From: Glycine soja
Lineage: Eukaryota > Streptophyta > Magnoliopsida > Fabales > Fabaceae
Length of the DNA stretch: 64,000 bases
Reading direction: 5' to 3'
NCBI RefSeq assembly: GCF_004193775.1
Contig: NC_041009.1
Span: 43,889,534-43,953,533 of the forward strand
Part shown: positions 63,490-64,000 of the stretch, one piece after another
Layout of the letters: every line of letters starts with the position of its first letter
How positions within the stretch are numbered: position 1 is the stretch's first letter
The notes under the pieces: model-generated
The model's input: the letters and a program-made list of their open reading frames with translations, nothing else
Told to the model about the DNA's origin: nothing
The model's database searches: none
Made by a program: the position numbers and the translations under genes

Positions 63490-64000
63490 TTTATAACAAA
63501 TTCGTTTACAGTTAGCTAGAGTCGGTTAGAGGTTTTTTCTTGGGTCAAATATCTTTTTGGTACTTTGGTACTTGTAAACAAGATATTGTTTTAGTCTCTA
63601 TTTTTTTAGTTTTGTATTCAAGGAAATATATTACATACGATGATTAAAGTAGGCTAGTCAAAAGTCTTTTTAGTGACACTATTAACTAATTAAGTTGAAG
63701 GAAAAGATAGAGATTACAACTAACACATTTTTATGAATAAGAAATTGAAAAGATAAAGATTACGGAAGATTTTGACCGGTAAAAAATTCTAACCAATGAA
63801 GTAGTTGAGTAAAGTATCACCATATGAAATATCCGTGTGTGAGCTGTCTAGAAATTGATAATCAGGATCATTGCAAAAGGTTATTTTAAATTTGTATGTG
63901 TACTTTTGAGTAAATCACTCAATGGCTTAAATAAATATTAGTTTGATATTTTTTTCTTATGTTAAAATATTTTATCTTTATAATGTAAGTATTTTTCTAT
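63490..64000. other. Intergenic with dispersed-repeat sequence
   Basis: 'gggtcaaatatctttttggtac' and the block around 63770-63850 ('aattctaaccaatgaagtag...gagtaaagtatcacc') resemble dispersed repeats; the latter matches the end of the copies at 12541-12950. No gene supported. Confidence 0.4.

Overview
The window is plant nuclear DNA. The genes carry many short GT-AG introns, the DNA between them is very AT-rich, and it is full of (TA)n and (TAA)n microsatellites and decayed transposable elements. The predicted proteins and exon structures resemble eudicots. The dispersed repeats look like those of legumes such as Glycine, but that is inference from recollection, with no search done. Nothing bacterial, organellar or viral was seen.

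Eight protein-coding genes could be modelled, with splice sites read from the sequence and reading frame checked across every junction. From left to right: a RING-H2 protein of the NEP1-interacting-like family (minus, 3192-5194, 5 exons); a calcium-dependent protein kinase of the CPK21/CPK9 type (plus, 15989-20788, 8 exons); translation factor eIF1/SUI1 (minus, 24973-25311, with an intron in its leader); augmin subunit AUG4 (minus, 29612-34755, 13 exons); the trans-Golgi Qc-SNARE SYP61 (minus, 37052-40618, 7 exons); an NDUFAF2-type complex I assembly factor (minus, 45213-49791, 9 exons); a chloroplast ATP synthase gamma subunit without introns (plus, 51024-52052); and an S40/DUF584 senescence-regulator-like protein (plus, 58837-59475). 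These are unrelated housekeeping and signalling genes, and there is no sign of a functional cluster. The assembly factor and the gamma subunit are divergently transcribed from about 1.2 kb of shared upstream DNA.

The intergenic and intronic space holds mobile-element remnants. These are terminal-inverted-repeat or foldback elements (about 8.0-8.7, 19.4-19.8, 35.1-36.0, 40.9-41.3, 42.2-43.1, 44.6-45.0 and 61.2-63.5 kb), a LINE reverse-transcriptase-tail fragment (47.7-48.2 kb), two tRNA-like SINE fragments (49.05-49.41 kb), an LTR fragment inside AUG4 (30.7-31.1 kb) and a CACTA-type terminus (55.3 kb). About 5.4-15.9, 20.8-24.3, 26.4-29.6 and 52.1-58.3 kb contain no gene I can support.

The points most worth a second look are: an in-frame 7-residue duplication just before the fourth EF-hand of the kinase, with only synonymous differences between copies; a gamma subunit whose redox-regulatory loop is shortened and has lost one cysteine of the usual pair; a 2.3 kb foldback element with about 360 bp arms, whose interior holds a rearranged direct repeat joined by a 30 bp stretch copied from about 2 kb away; a duplicated 3' flank of eIF1; and an AUG4 intron bounded by 14 bp direct repeats. 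I found no convincing previously undescribed biological system.
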